A DNA stretch of 45,326 bases from Ruminococcus sp. (GTDB lineage: Bacteria > Bacillota > Clostridia > Oscillospirales > Ruminococcaceae), in assembly GCA_017450925.1 (NCBI GenBank), contig JAFSSS010000078.1:1-45326 (forward strand). Direction: 5' to 3'. Of this stretch, positions 25,377-33,121 are shown in pieces. The stretch's first letter is position 1. The number at the start of each line of letters is the position of its first letter. The notes under the pieces were generated by a model. That model was not told the origin of the DNA. It worked only from the letters and a program-made list of their open reading frames with translations, and did no database searches. A program made the translations under genes and the position numbers.

Positions 25377-25535
25377 TTATGCCTCGGCCTCGAACTGATC
25401 CTTGCCTACGCCGCAGAGGGGGCAGACAAAATCCTCGGGAACATCCTCCCAGGCAGTTCCGGGAGCAATGCCGCTGTCGGGTGCGCCGGCCTCGGGATCA
25501 TAGATATAACCGCAGATGCTGCATACATACTTCAT
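25377..25535 (-). CDS. Rubredoxin
   Basis: A complete 52-residue rubredoxin, a one-iron FeCys4 electron carrier used in oxygen and peroxide detoxification with rubrerythrin. The two iron-binding knuckles [15 protein letters not shown] and [13 protein letters not shown] are intact, with the conserved WEDVPEDF between them. AAGGAGG precedes the ATG and a strong sigma-A promoter lies upstream. It is monocistronic and a likely electron donor to the rubrerythrin encoded at 9.4 kb. Confidence 0.96.
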   Translation of the reverse strand: MKYVCSICGYIYDPEAGAPDSGIAPGTAWEDVPEDFVCPLCGVGKDQFEAEA

Positions 25536-25565
25536 AGGAATGACCTCCTTGTATTTGATAGGTCT

Positions 25566-25594
25566 ATTATAACATATTTTTCCTTAGATTTCAA
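25566..25594 (-). promoter_or_regulatory. Sigma-A promoter of rubredoxin
   Basis: Minus-strand TTGAAA (25589-25594), 17 bp, TATAAT (25566-25571), about 30 bp before the ATG. Confidence 0.75.
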
Positions 25595-25645
25595 TAGTTT
25601 TTATGGAACGTGTACAGAATTAATAATTCGTTCACTTATCTAAGA

Positions 25646-25674
25646 GTGACTATTGTCTGATGATATGCTATAAT
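25646..25674 (+). promoter_or_regulatory. Promoter of the small RNA candidate
   Basis: GTGACT (25646-25651), 17 bp, perfect TATAAT (25669-25674), ending five bases before the first paired base of the RNA candidate. Confidence 0.55.
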
Positions 25675-25678
25675 TTAA

Positions 25679-25790
25679 GGCAACACGGCACGACCCGCGG
25701 CTAACGCCAGTTGAGGCTGCGCATACTGATGCACAGGGGTCGTGCGGTGTTGCCCAAGATAAAGGAGCGTCATGGGGACGCTCCTTTTTT
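25679..25790 (+). ncRNA. Candidate compact small RNA with Y-shaped fold
   Basis: Right after TATAAT, 25679-25696 pairs with 25737-25754 as an 18-bp stem with one mismatch. Inside it sit two small hairpins, GGC-TAAC-GCC (25699-25708) and GCAT-ACTG-ATGC (25721-25732), giving a three-way junction. A terminator follows: AGGAGCGTC (25763-25771) pairs with GACGCTCCT (25777-25785), ending in a T-run. There is no reading frame with a ribosome site. It lies between the divergent rubredoxin gene and the 3' end of spoIVA. I cannot match it to SRP RNA, 6S RNA or a known riboswitch. Confidence 0.6.
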
Positions 25791-25810
25791 GTCGGCTGTA
25801 GGATGACAGA

Positions 25811-27286
25811 TCAGAGGATAAAGCAGATCAGTCCCGAACAGCCCTCGTTTATCATGCGCTCGACAGTCTCGCCCAGCTTGCGGCGGGCAGAGGGGGAAAG
25901 CTTCGACAGCTTGGCGTGGAGTCCCTCGTTCACCAGCTCCTGCAGGCTCTTGCCGAAAATGTTGGACTCCCATATCTTCTCCGGGGCGTTCTCGAAATCG
26001 CTCATCATGTACATCACAAGATCCTCAGACTGCTTTTCGGAGCCGACGATAGGCGCCACCTCTGTGTTGATGACCGCCTTCATCATGTGTATCGAGGGTG
26101 CCTGCGCCCGGAGACGGATGCCGTACTTCCCGCCTTGACGGATGACCTCCGGCTGCTCAAGGGTCAGCTCCTCCGGCCCGGGCATGACGATGCCGTAGCC
26201 GGTCTCCTCCACCTCTGAAAGCGCCTGCGCGAACTTGCGGTAGCGGTTCTTCATCTGCACCAGCTCGAGTATCTGCGGCATAAGCTCGCTCTCGCCGGAG
26301 ATCTCCAGCCCTGTGGCCTCGGCGATTATCTTGTAGAAAAGCGAGCTGTCGGTGGTCACCTCGATGACTGCCGAGCCCTCCCCAGCCGACACCGACAGCG
26401 GGCGGCTCTGCTCGATGTAGCGGCATTCCTCAAGGCGGCGGGCGAAGTCCTTGACGCCCCGAAGGTCTGTAAGCCCCTCTGCCGCTCTGCGGACGGTATC
26501 ATATACCTCCCGCCGCAGCCAGTGGTCGGGAGCGAGGGAGTTTATCCACGAGGGCATTGCAATGTCCAGCTGACGGACGGGGAAGGCGTAGAGAAGCTGC
26601 TCCATGATGCGGGCGATGTCCTCCTCGTTCAGCTCGGGACAATTGACGGGTATGACCGCCGCGCCGTATTTTTCCGAAAGCTGCTGTGCAAGCTCCCCGA
26701 CCTCCTCGCTTTCGGGATAGACGGAATTGAGCAGCACCGCAAAGGGCTTTCCTATCTCCTTCAGCTCGCTGATGACCCGCTCCTCACACTCCTCGTATTC
26801 CTCCCGGGGAAGGTCGGTAAAGGAGCCGTCTGCCGTGACCACCAGCCCGACAGTGGAATGCTCGGTGATGACCTTGCGGGTGCCGACCTCCGCCGCCATG
26901 TTGAAGGGCACCTCCTCCTCGAACCAAGGGGTCATAACCATACGGGGAGCCTCGTTTTCGATATAGCCCGCCGCGCTGGGGATTATGTAGCCGACGCAGT
27001 CGATAAGCCGGACGCGCATCTGCGTGCCGCCCTCAAGGGATATCTCCACCGCCTCCTCGGGGACGAATTTCGGCTCGGTGGTCATGATAGTCCTGCCGCC
27101 GGCAGACTGGGGAAGCTCATCCACCGCCCGCTCGCGGCGGGGCTCGGAGTCGATGTGAGGTATCACGAATTTCTCCATGAACTGCTTGATAAAGCTGGAT
27201 TTTCCCGTCCTCACCGGGCCGACTACGCCGATGTAGATGCTGCCGTCGGTGCGTGTGCGAATGTCATTGTAGATGTCGTTTTTCAT
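25811..27286 (-). CDS. spoIVA: Stage IV sporulation protein A (coat morphogenetic ATPase)
   Basis: A 491-residue SpoIVA, the ATPase that polymerises on the outer forespore membrane as the basement layer of the spore coat. It opens IYNDIRTRTDGSIYIGVVGPVRTGKSS with the Walker A loop at about residues 23-31, followed by GGRTIMTTEPKFVPEEAVEI, VRLIDCVGYIIPSAAGY and a C-terminus ending GLICFIL. Length and motifs match the family closely. GGAGGTAA precedes the ATG. It starts 15 bp downstream of the sipL stop, forming a two-gene operon with its expected partner. Confidence 0.97.
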   Translation of the reverse strand: MKNDIYNDIRTRTDGSIYIGVVGPVRTGKSSFIKQFMEKFVIPHIDSEPRRERAVDELPQSAGGRTIMTTEPKFVPEEAVEISLEGGTQMRVRLIDCVGYIIPSAAGYIENEAPRMVMTPWFEEEVPFNMAAEVGTRKVITEHSTVGLVVTADGSFTDLPREEYEECEERVISELKEIGKPFAVLLNSVYPESEEVGELAQQLSEKYGAAVIPVNCPELNEEDIARIMEQLLYAFPVRQLDIAMPSWINSLAPDHWLRREVYDTVRRAAEGLTDLRGVKDFARRLEECRYIEQSRPLSVSAGEGSAVIEVTTDSSLFYKIIAEATGLEISGESELMPQILELVQMKNRYRKFAQALSEVEETGYGIVMPGPEELTLEQPEVIRQGGKYGIRLRAQAPSIHMMKAVINTEVAPIVGSEKQSEDLVMYMMSDFENAPEKIWESNIFGKSLQELVNEGLHAKLSKLSPSARRKLGETVERMINEGCSGLICFIL

Positions 27287-27301
27287 GGTGATTACCTCCG
27301 C

Positions 27302-28831
27302 TCAATCTGTCATGGGGATAAGCAGCATTCCGCCGGACTCGGTGCAGCTGCCCGATATGCCGTTTTCGGCGGCTATAGCCTCGGGGGATGTTCCGAAGCG
27401 CCTCGCCAGCTCCCACAGCTCCTCGCCGGCCTCGGCACGGCAGAGCTTCAGCGCGATGCGCCTGTCACGGGCAAGAGGCTTTTCGGTATCGACGGATAGA
27501 TCCGTAAGCGGGCGCACCCCGCTGCCCCGGGTGACGAGCCCCGTCAAGGTAAGCTCCGCACGAAGCTCGGCGGAGTGTCCGTCCGCAAGGTGATAGGAGC
27601 AGCTCTTGACCTCCACCGCCTCGCGGCTCACCGGCTGCTCGCAGACGTATTCAAAGGGTACCTCGTTCTCCAGCCAAACAGGCACGCCGTCGCTGGAACC
27701 GAGTGCAAAGAAGCGCAGACTGCCGGAGATAATGCTGCCGCCGTTTTCACTGTCGGAAACGCTAAGGCTGCCCGCCTCGCAGGCGGCAAAGGACAGCCCC
27801 TCAAGCTCTCCGTCCTCGCAGGTGAGCAGAGCCGTCGAGGTAAGGTCAAGGCTAAGCTCCTCGCTGATGCCGCAGAGGGCGCTCTCACCCGCCGCAGCGG
27901 TGCATTCATAGGCGGTGGAAAAGGCATCGGTCACCACCTCAAGCTCCCGGTATTTTACTGCCGTGCAGCCAAGGAGCATGACCAGCTCGCATTCAAGGGT
28001 CTGGGGGGCATCCGGCCGGGGAACAACGCAGCAGCTTGAAACGGTCAGCTCGGGCGTGACGGCAAAGCTCTCGTCAAGGCCGTCGATATCCGTCAGCTGG
28101 CTGAAGGGCAGGCCGAAGCGCATGGTCTCCACGGCGGTGGACTCCGGGTCGGCAGGAGTGTAAAGCAGGTCGATGTTAGCCTCGCCCTTGAGCATCAGCT
28201 TGCCGGAGATGACCCGCCGCTCTGTGATGTCGATATGACAGCCTGTGCGGAGGACTGCGCCTATGGGCGGCTTCGAGCCTCCCAGCTCCAGCTCCTCAAG
28301 GACAGTCAGCCGCTTTGAGGCAGTGAGCCTTTCCACCGGGCAGCTGACAGTCTCCTTTTTAAGACGTATGCCCCCGCCCTCGGCATCGGTGATGACCCTC
28401 TGGCTGCTCTCGGCAGTGACCCTTACCTTGACGGTAAAGGCTCCGCGGATATCGACCCTCCGGCGGCTCACCACCCGGCAGCTGACGTTCCCGGGACGGG
28501 CGCAGGCGGATACCACCGGGGCGATAAGCTCCCCGCCGAGGGATAGGGTCTTTGAAACGGAGGTCTTATGCTCCAGCAGGTTTATCCTGCCGCTGTCGGC
28601 GCTTAGATACAAGACCTTCAGCGTCACCTCTGTTTCAAGACTTAGCTTATCTCCGCAGATGCTCTGGGAGACGATGCAGGGGTCTATCCTGCATCTGATA
28701 ATTCGGAAAACGTCGGGACAGTAATCCGGCAGCACCAGATCCTTCTCGGCGGTCTGCTCGAAGGATGTATCGAGCGCGGTAACGGTTTGCAGAAGTGTTT
28801 CGCTTGAAACACGAAGCTGTGCAGCAGTCAT
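27302..28831 (-). CDS. sipL: SipL-like spore coat protein (DUF3794/SPOCS plus LysM)
   Basis: A 509-residue protein of the SipL type, the SpoIVA-interacting coat protein studied in Clostridioides difficile. Start 28831 has GGGAGG nine bases upstream; the longer open frame has no such site. The N-terminus (ETLLQTVTALDTSFEQTAEKDLVLPDYCPDVFRII) is typical of DUF3794 proteins, and further DUF3794/SPOCS-like segments follow (GVERAV-type motifs are absent, but ITERRVISGKLMLKGEANIDLLYTP is present). The C-terminus is a LysM domain (AGEELWELARRFGTSPEAIAAENGI). In C. difficile the SipL LysM domain binds SpoIVA, and here spoIVA is the next gene, which strongly supports the call. Confidence 0.9.
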   Translation of the reverse strand: MTAAQLRVSSETLLQTVTALDTSFEQTAEKDLVLPDYCPDVFRIIRCRIDPCIVSQSICGDKLSLETEVTLKVLYLSADSGRINLLEHKTSVSKTLSLGGELIAPVVSACARPGNVSCRVVSRRRVDIRGAFTVKVRVTAESSQRVITDAEGGGIRLKKETVSCPVERLTASKRLTVLEELELGGSKPPIGAVLRTGCHIDITERRVISGKLMLKGEANIDLLYTPADPESTAVETMRFGLPFSQLTDIDGLDESFAVTPELTVSSCCVVPRPDAPQTLECELVMLLGCTAVKYRELEVVTDAFSTAYECTAAAGESALCGISEELSLDLTSTALLTCEDGELEGLSFAACEAGSLSVSDSENGGSIISGSLRFFALGSSDGVPVWLENEVPFEYVCEQPVSREAVEVKSCSYHLADGHSAELRAELTLTGLVTRGSGVRPLTDLSVDTEKPLARDRRIALKLCRAEAGEELWELARRFGTSPEAIAAENGISGSCTESGGMLLIPMTD

Positions 28832-28875
28832 ATGTAACAACCTCCCTAACAGGTAATTTTCTGCCTTGCTATAAC

Positions 28876-28905
28876 ATTCTATTCGCTGCTCTGCCGGAAT
28901 ATTAC
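28876..28905 (-). promoter_or_regulatory. Putative sigma-E promoter of sipL-spoIVA
   Basis: Minus-strand GTAATATT (28898-28905), 14 bp, AATAGAAT (28876-28883) resembles the sigma-E pattern and lies 45 bp before the ATG. It is back-to-back with the mgtE promoter. Confidence 0.45.
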
Positions 28906-28908
28906 TTC

Positions 28909-28937
28909 TTGACAATCTGTGGAAAAAGTAGTATTAT
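28909..28937 (+). promoter_or_regulatory. Sigma-A promoter of the mgtE leader
   Basis: TTGACA (28909-28914), exactly 17 bp, TATTAT (28932-28937). It implies a leader of about 165 bases before mgtE. Confidence 0.8.
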
Positions 28938-28972
28938 ATAAGGTAGAGTTTTAAGAGCAAGGAGTGATACAA

Positions 28973-29053
28973 GTGGACGACGGAAGTACCGGCAGAGGCT
29001 GCAAGCCCCGATCGTGCGTCATCGGCGCTTGTGTCACAGGTGCCGCTTCGTAA
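28973..29053 (+). CDS. Possible 26-residue leader peptide upstream of mgtE
   Basis: A GTG-initiated frame with AAGGAGTG six bases upstream, encoding MDDGSTGRGCKPRSCVIGAC followed by a short tail and TAA. Three cysteines are spaced every five residues. It lies wholly inside the mgtE leader and ends 58 bp before the mgtE start. Such a frame could couple translation to folding of the downstream RNA, as leader peptides do for some Mg transporters. It may instead be fortuitous, since the same bases can form hairpins (CGGCGC.../...GTGCCG). Confidence 0.4.
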   Translation: MDDGSTGRGCKPRSCVIGACVTGAAS

Positions 29054-29078
29054 TACGCACTGCAAAAGGGCTGTGCAT

Positions 29079-29104
29079 CCTCTTATTATCCGAAGATAAG
29101 GAGG
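29079..29104 (+). promoter_or_regulatory. Hairpin pairing with the mgtE ribosome site
   Basis: CCTCT (29079-29083) and TTATC (29086-29090) pair with GATAA and GGAGG (29095-29104) around a CGAA loop, with a two-base bulge. The paired strand is the AAGGAGG ribosome site of mgtE, so the fold would block initiation. Confidence 0.6.
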
Positions 29105-29111
29105 AATCGCA

Positions 29112-30497
29112 TTGCTTTATGATACCATAATACGACTGCTGGAAAAGCGCAACTACAAGGTCATCAAAGAGATATTCGAGAATATGAACGAGGCGGATAT
29201 AGCCGACCTCTTCGGGCATTTCCATGATAACGAGGAGATAGAAAAGCGGGAGTTCCCCGTGCTGTTCAGACTGCTGCCCAAGGACGCGGCCGCCGACGTT
29301 TTCGCCTATATGGAGCCGGATATGCAGGAGCTTCTTATCAACTCCTTTACCGATAAGGAGCTGGAGGAGGTCATTGACGACCTGTTCATCGACGATACCG
29401 TCGATATGATCGAGGAGATGCCTGCAAATGTGGTCTCCCGAATACTGAAATCTGCCGACAGCGAAACAAGGCGGCAGATAAATCAGATACTCAAATATCC
29501 CAAGGATTCGGCAGGCTCGATAATGACCACCGAATATGTATATCTTGACAAGTCCATGACCGTTAGAGAGGCCTTGGAAAAGATAAGGCACGTCGGCTTT
29601 GTCAAGGAGACTATTTACACGCTGTATGTAACAGAGAACCGCCGGCTTATCGGTGTACTGTCGGTGCTGGATATCCTGCTTAGCGACGACGACGATCTTA
29701 TCGAGGATATCATGGAGACCAACGTCATCACGGTCGATACTCTCGAGGACAAGGAGCTTGTGGCGAAGCAGTTTGAGAAGTATGACTTTCTTGCCCTGCC
29801 GGTGGTGGATAAGGAAAACCGCATAGTCGGCATCGTCACCTTTGACGACGCTATGGACGTTATGCAGGAAGAAAACACCGAGGACTTCTCTCACATGGCA
29901 GGTATGCAGCCCATTGAGGACAGCTATTTCAAGACCTCTGTGGTAAAGCACGCCCGCAACCGTATCGCGTGGCTGCTGGTGCTGATGCTTTCGGCCACAC
30001 TTACGGGAACGATAATCACACGCTACGAGGCGGCGTTTGCAGCCGTTCCGCTGCTGGTATCGTTTATACCCATGCTTACCGGCACCGGCGGAAACTGCGG
30101 CAGCCAGACCTCGACCATGATAATCCGCGGGATGTCACTGGGCGAGATCCGATTGCGGGACTTCTTCAAGGTCGTGTTCAAGGAATTCCGCATCGCGCTG
30201 ATAGTCAGCGTTATACTTGCGCTGGTCAACGGCATCAGGATATATGTCACCTATGCCTATATCTCACCCGGGGCGATCGAATCGCCGTTCCGGCTGGCAC
30301 TGACGGTAAGCCTTGCGATCATATCGACCGTCATCATGTCAAAGCTGATCGGCTGTATGCTCCCCATGCTTGCAAAGCGTCTGCATCTTGACCCTGCGCT
30401 CATGGCCGCACCGCTCATCTCCACCATAGTCGATACCTGCACCACGCTGGTGTTCTTCAATATCGCTATGCTGATATTTGATATACACACAATTTAG
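29112..30497 (+). CDS. mgtE: Magnesium transporter MgtE
   Basis: A 461-residue MgtE, a Mg2+-gated channel for magnesium uptake. Translation starts at TTG 29112, seven bases after AGGAGG. The N domain (residues ~10-130, ADIADLFGHF, LLPKDAAADVFAYM) is followed by two CBS domains (~135-255, ending VGIVTFDDAMDVMQEE). A five-helix membrane part from residue ~285 contains LLVSFIPMLTGTGGNCGSQTSTMIIRGM, the ion-pore signature, and a final helix VDTCTTLVFFNIAMLIF. All domains are intact. The long leader with a small reading frame and a blocked ribosome site suggests post-transcriptional control, presumably by Mg2+. Confidence 0.95.
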   Translation: MLYDTIIRLLEKRNYKVIKEIFENMNEADIADLFGHFHDNEEIEKREFPVLFRLLPKDAAADVFAYMEPDMQELLINSFTDKELEEVIDDLFIDDTVDMIEEMPANVVSRILKSADSETRRQINQILKYPKDSAGSIMTTEYVYLDKSMTVREALEKIRHVGFVKETIYTLYVTENRRLIGVLSVLDILLSDDDDLIEDIMETNVITVDTLEDKELVAKQFEKYDFLALPVVDKENRIVGIVTFDDAMDVMQEENTEDFSHMAGMQPIEDSYFKTSVVKHARNRIAWLLVLMLSATLTGTIITRYEAAFAAVPLLVSFIPMLTGTGGNCGSQTSTMIIRGMSLGEIRLRDFFKVVFKEFRIALIVSVILALVNGIRIYVTYAYISPGAIESPFRLALTVSLAIISTVIMSKLIGCMLPMLAKRLHLDPALMAAPLISTIVDTCTTLVFFNIAMLIFDIHTI

Positions 30498-30562
30498 CGC
30501 AGCAGCTTAGCGCAGCAGCGGTATAGAAGTATTTGAAAAACCAAGTTTCGTGTTCGCTGCTG

Positions 30563-30700
30563 CTAAAAGAATAAATAATAAAGAAGAAAGAATAAAGAAT
30601 AATAAAGGTGTCCGCTTTGCGGACGAATTAAAAAAACATCGCCAAAGGCGATACCGTGTTTATTCGTTATTCTTTATTCTTTCTTCTTTTTTCTTTTAGC
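30563..30700. repeat. Dispersed hairpin repeat, family 1 copy C
   Basis: CTAAAAGAATAA...AAAGAAGAAAG and the complementary ...CTTTCTTC...CTTTTAG arms enclose GTCCGC-TTT-GCGGAC (30610-30624) and ATCGCC-AAA-GGCGAT. This copy has the longest, best-matched arms of the three. It lies between the convergent mgtE and glyQS genes. Confidence 0.75.
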
Positions 30701-30713
30701 GGGCGTGCATTAA

Positions 30714-30744
30714 GACACTTATGCCGTGATACAGCAGAAGTGTC
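30714..30744. repeat. Hairpin with conserved loop past glyQS
   Basis: GACACTT (30714-30720) pairs with AAGTGTC (30738-30744). The loop contains GCCGTGATACAGCAG, identical to the hairpin after rubredoxin at 25338-25352, although the stems differ. It may act as a terminator for glyQS, but no T-tract is seen. Confidence 0.45.
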
Positions 30745-30794
30745 TGAATAATAACTTCTTTATGATGCCCGCGCTTTTATCGCCCGCGCTTTTA

Positions 30795-32180
30795 TCAGAG
30801 CTTTATCCTTTCAGCGATATAAGCCTTAACGTCTGCAAGGCTTATGCGCTCCTGCGCCATTGAATCACGCTCACGGACGGTTACGCAGCCGTCCTCAAGA
30901 GTGTCGAAGTCAACAGTGATGCAGAAGGGAGTGCCGATCTCGTCCTGACGGCGGTAGCGCTTGCCGATAGAGCCGGCCTCGTCATAATCCACCATGAAGT
31001 CCTTCATCAGCTCGTCATACAGCTCGTTGGCCTTTTCGCTGAGCTTCTTTGACAGCGGCAGGACTGCGGCCTTGAAGGGAGCCAGCGCGGGGTGGAAGCG
31101 CATAACTGTTCTTACGTCCGGCTTATCGGGAGTTCCGAGATCCTCCTCGTCATAGGCCTCGGTAACGACCGTGAGGAACAGTCTCTCTACGCCGAGAGAA
31201 GGCTCGATGACATAGGGGATATATCTCTCGTTGGTATCGGGGTCAAGATAGTCCAGCTTCTTGCCGGAGGTGTTGATATGCTGGGTAAGGTCGTAGTCTG
31301 TTCTGTCGGCAACGCCCCACAGCTCGCCCCAGCCGAAGGGGAAGAGATACTCAAAGTCGGTAGGGGCCTTGGAATAGAAGCAAAGCTCCTCGGCGGAATG
31401 GTCTCTCAGGCGGAGGTTCTCCTCCTTGATGCCGAGGTTGAGCAGGAAGTTCTTGCAGTAGCTTCTCCAGAAATCGAACCACTCAAGATCTGTGCCGGGC
31501 TTGCAGAAGAACTCCAGCTCCATTTGCTCGAACTCGCGTACACGGAAGATGAAGTTTCCGGGAGTGATCTCGTTACGGAAGCTCTTGCCCACCTGCGCCA
31601 CGCCGAAGGGTACCTTCTTGCGGGTGGTGCGCTGGATATTCGCAAAGTTCACAAAAATGCCCTGAGCGGTCTCGGGGCGGAGATAAAGCTCGGCCTTTGA
31701 ATCCTCGGTGATGCCCTGGAAGGTCTTGAACATCAGATTGAACTGACGGATATCGGTAAAGTTGTGCTTGCCGCAGTTGGGGCAGGGGATGCTCTTTTCC
31801 TTGATATAATCCATCATCTGCTCATTCGACCAGCCGGCGACGTTTGTGCCGTCAAAGTCTTCGATAAGGTTATCTGCGCGGTGACGGGTCTTGCACTCGC
31901 GGCAGTCCATAAGGGGGTCGGAGAAGCCGCCGAGGTGTCCCGAAGCCACCCATGTCTGGGGGTTCATAAGAATAGCGGAGTCCAGCCCCACATTATACTT
32001 GCACTCTCTTACAAATTTCTGTCTCCAAGCGTCCTTGATATTGTTTTTCAGCTCAACGCCGAGGGGGCCGTAGTCCCATGTATTGGCCAGTCCGCCGTAG
32101 ATCTCGCTGCCGGGGTAAACAAACCCTCTGCCCTTGCAGAGAGCAACGATCTTTTCCATTGTCTTTTCGGTATTTTTCAT
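30795..32180 (-). CDS. glyQS: Glycine--tRNA ligase (homodimeric type)
   Basis: A 461-residue class II aminoacyl-tRNA synthetase of the alpha2 GlyRS type, which charges tRNA-Gly. Family markers are [68 protein letters not shown] (motif 2 region), [13 protein letters not shown] and a final [14 protein letters not shown] (motif 3) before an anticodon-binding domain with [16 protein letters not shown] lies before the ATG. It is not the tetrameric GlyQ/GlyS type. It is monocistronic with its own sigma-A promoter; I saw no T-box leader. Confidence 0.95.
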   Translation of the reverse strand: MKNTEKTMEKIVALCKGRGFVYPGSEIYGGLANTWDYGPLGVELKNNIKDAWRQKFVRECKYNVGLDSAILMNPQTWVASGHLGGFSDPLMDCRECKTRHRADNLIEDFDGTNVAGWSNEQMMDYIKEKSIPCPNCGKHNFTDIRQFNLMFKTFQGITEDSKAELYLRPETAQGIFVNFANIQRTTRKKVPFGVAQVGKSFRNEITPGNFIFRVREFEQMELEFFCKPGTDLEWFDFWRSYCKNFLLNLGIKEENLRLRDHSAEELCFYSKAPTDFEYLFPFGWGELWGVADRTDYDLTQHINTSGKKLDYLDPDTNERYIPYVIEPSLGVERLFLTVVTEAYDEEDLGTPDKPDVRTVMRFHPALAPFKAAVLPLSKKLSEKANELYDELMKDFMVDYDEAGSIGKRYRRQDEIGTPFCITVDFDTLEDGCVTVRERDSMAQERISLADVKAYIAERIKL

Positions 32181-32216
32181 CAGACATTCTCCTTACAGGT
32201 TTATTTATACTATTAT

Positions 32217-32245
32217 ATTGTATCTCAAAATCCCCATATTGTCAA
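32217..32245 (-). promoter_or_regulatory. Sigma-A promoter of glyQS
   Basis: Minus-strand TTGACA (32240-32245), 17 bp, TACAAT (32217-32222), about 37 bp before the ATG. That leader is too short for a T-box. Confidence 0.75.
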
Positions 32246-32254
32246 GCACTTTTT

Positions 32255-32476
32255 ACAGTTGACAGTTGATAATGATAGGAGCGCCCGCAGGGCGCGGAAG
32301 TGAATGGAGCATTCGCTTTGTCTGTCTCGGACACCGCAGTTTCTTCTGATAATGCACAAATTCAGCAATACGCACTCTCTGCAGCGCCCGAATGGACATA
32401 TCGCGCCCAACGGGCACTCCTTTGGTCGTGCATTATGCATTGTGTATTGAATTAACCTGTCAATTACAGCGATGCA
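32255..32476. repeat. MITE-like inverted repeat, copy 2
   Basis: Arms beginning TTGACAG and ending CTGTCAA carry AGGAGCGCCC and GGGCACTCCT and CAATGCATAATG-type words. The segment 32370-32400 is an inverted near copy of 13141-13170 (shared CATTCGGGC and CTGCAGAGAGTGCG). It lies between glyQS and nrdG and has no coding capacity. Confidence 0.65.
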
Positions 32477-32480
32477 CAGC

Positions 32481-32523
32481 AAAAAAGCTGACCGGACGAC
32501 TATGCGAACCGATCAGCTTTTTT
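32481..32523 (-). terminator. Terminator of nrdDG
   Basis: AAAAAAGCTGA (32481-32491) pairs perfectly with TCAGCTTTTTT (32513-32523), with an inner CGG/CCG pairing. It lies 33 bp past the nrdG stop and is T-rich on both strands. Confidence 0.85.
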
Positions 32524-32555
32524 ATGCAGCGGAAAATTCAATTTCAGTGGGAGCC

Positions 32556-33086
32556 TCACATCAGTGAAAGCTCCTCGTCGGAGAGGGCTATTGGGTGCCC
32601 TGCCTCAAGGGAGCGCTTTACGTCGATAAAGCGCTGATTGCGGCTGCCCCGGAACTTCAGCTCCAGGCTTCTCTCCTCAAGGACGAAGCGTCCGTCAACA
32701 AGATAATCGCACTGGCGGAGCAGCTCCATATAGCCGTTCTCTTCGTTTGCCCCGGCGATAAGCTCTTCATAGGTAAAGCCGGTGAATGCGATCACATTCA
32801 GCCTGCCCCCCTCGTGGGCGTGTATCCTCTCTGCAAGTGCCGCCATAGGCTTGGCTTGATAGAAGGGGTCGCCGCCGGAGAGGGTGACGCCGTCCAGCAG
32901 AGGATCCTTGATTATCTGCTCGAACACCTCGTCGGTATCGGCCTCAAAGCCCCCTGCCATATCCCACGTTTGAGGATTTTGGCAGCCCTTGCAGTGGTGC
33001 AGACAGCCCTGTGTCCACACCGTGAAACGGAAGCCGGGGCCGTCAACTATAGATTCCGGTGTAAGTCCCGCGCAGCGGAATTTCAT
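32556..33086 (-). CDS. nrdG: Anaerobic ribonucleotide reductase activating protein
   Basis: A 176-residue radical-SAM enzyme that installs the glycyl radical on NrdD. The [4Fe-4S]/SAM motif CLHHCKGC (Cys28, Cys32, Cys35) is intact, preceded by VDGPGFRFTVWTQG and followed by DGVTLSGGDPFYQ. Length is normal. GGAGG lies upstream of the ATG, and the gene starts 35 bp past nrdD in the same transcript. Its presence is at odds with the missing glycyl-radical motif in the neighbouring NrdD. Confidence 0.95.
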   Translation of the reverse strand: MKFRCAGLTPESIVDGPGFRFTVWTQGCLHHCKGCQNPQTWDMAGGFEADTDEVFEQIIKDPLLDGVTLSGGDPFYQAKPMAALAERIHAHEGGRLNVIAFTGFTYEELIAGANEENGYMELLRQCDYLVDGRFVLEERSLELKFRGSRNQRFIDVKRSLEAGHPIALSDEELSLM

Positions 33087-33121
33087 TATCTATGCCTCCA
33101 TACCGCCCGGGAAGATCAGTA

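Noticed and set aside
25679-25754. Small SRP RNA
   Set aside because: The conserved domain IV sequence around GGAAG/AGCAG is absent.
28938-29111. M-box or yybP-ykoY riboswitch before mgtE
   Set aside because: The conserved core sequences of those riboswitches are not visible, so only a generic structured leader is claimed.
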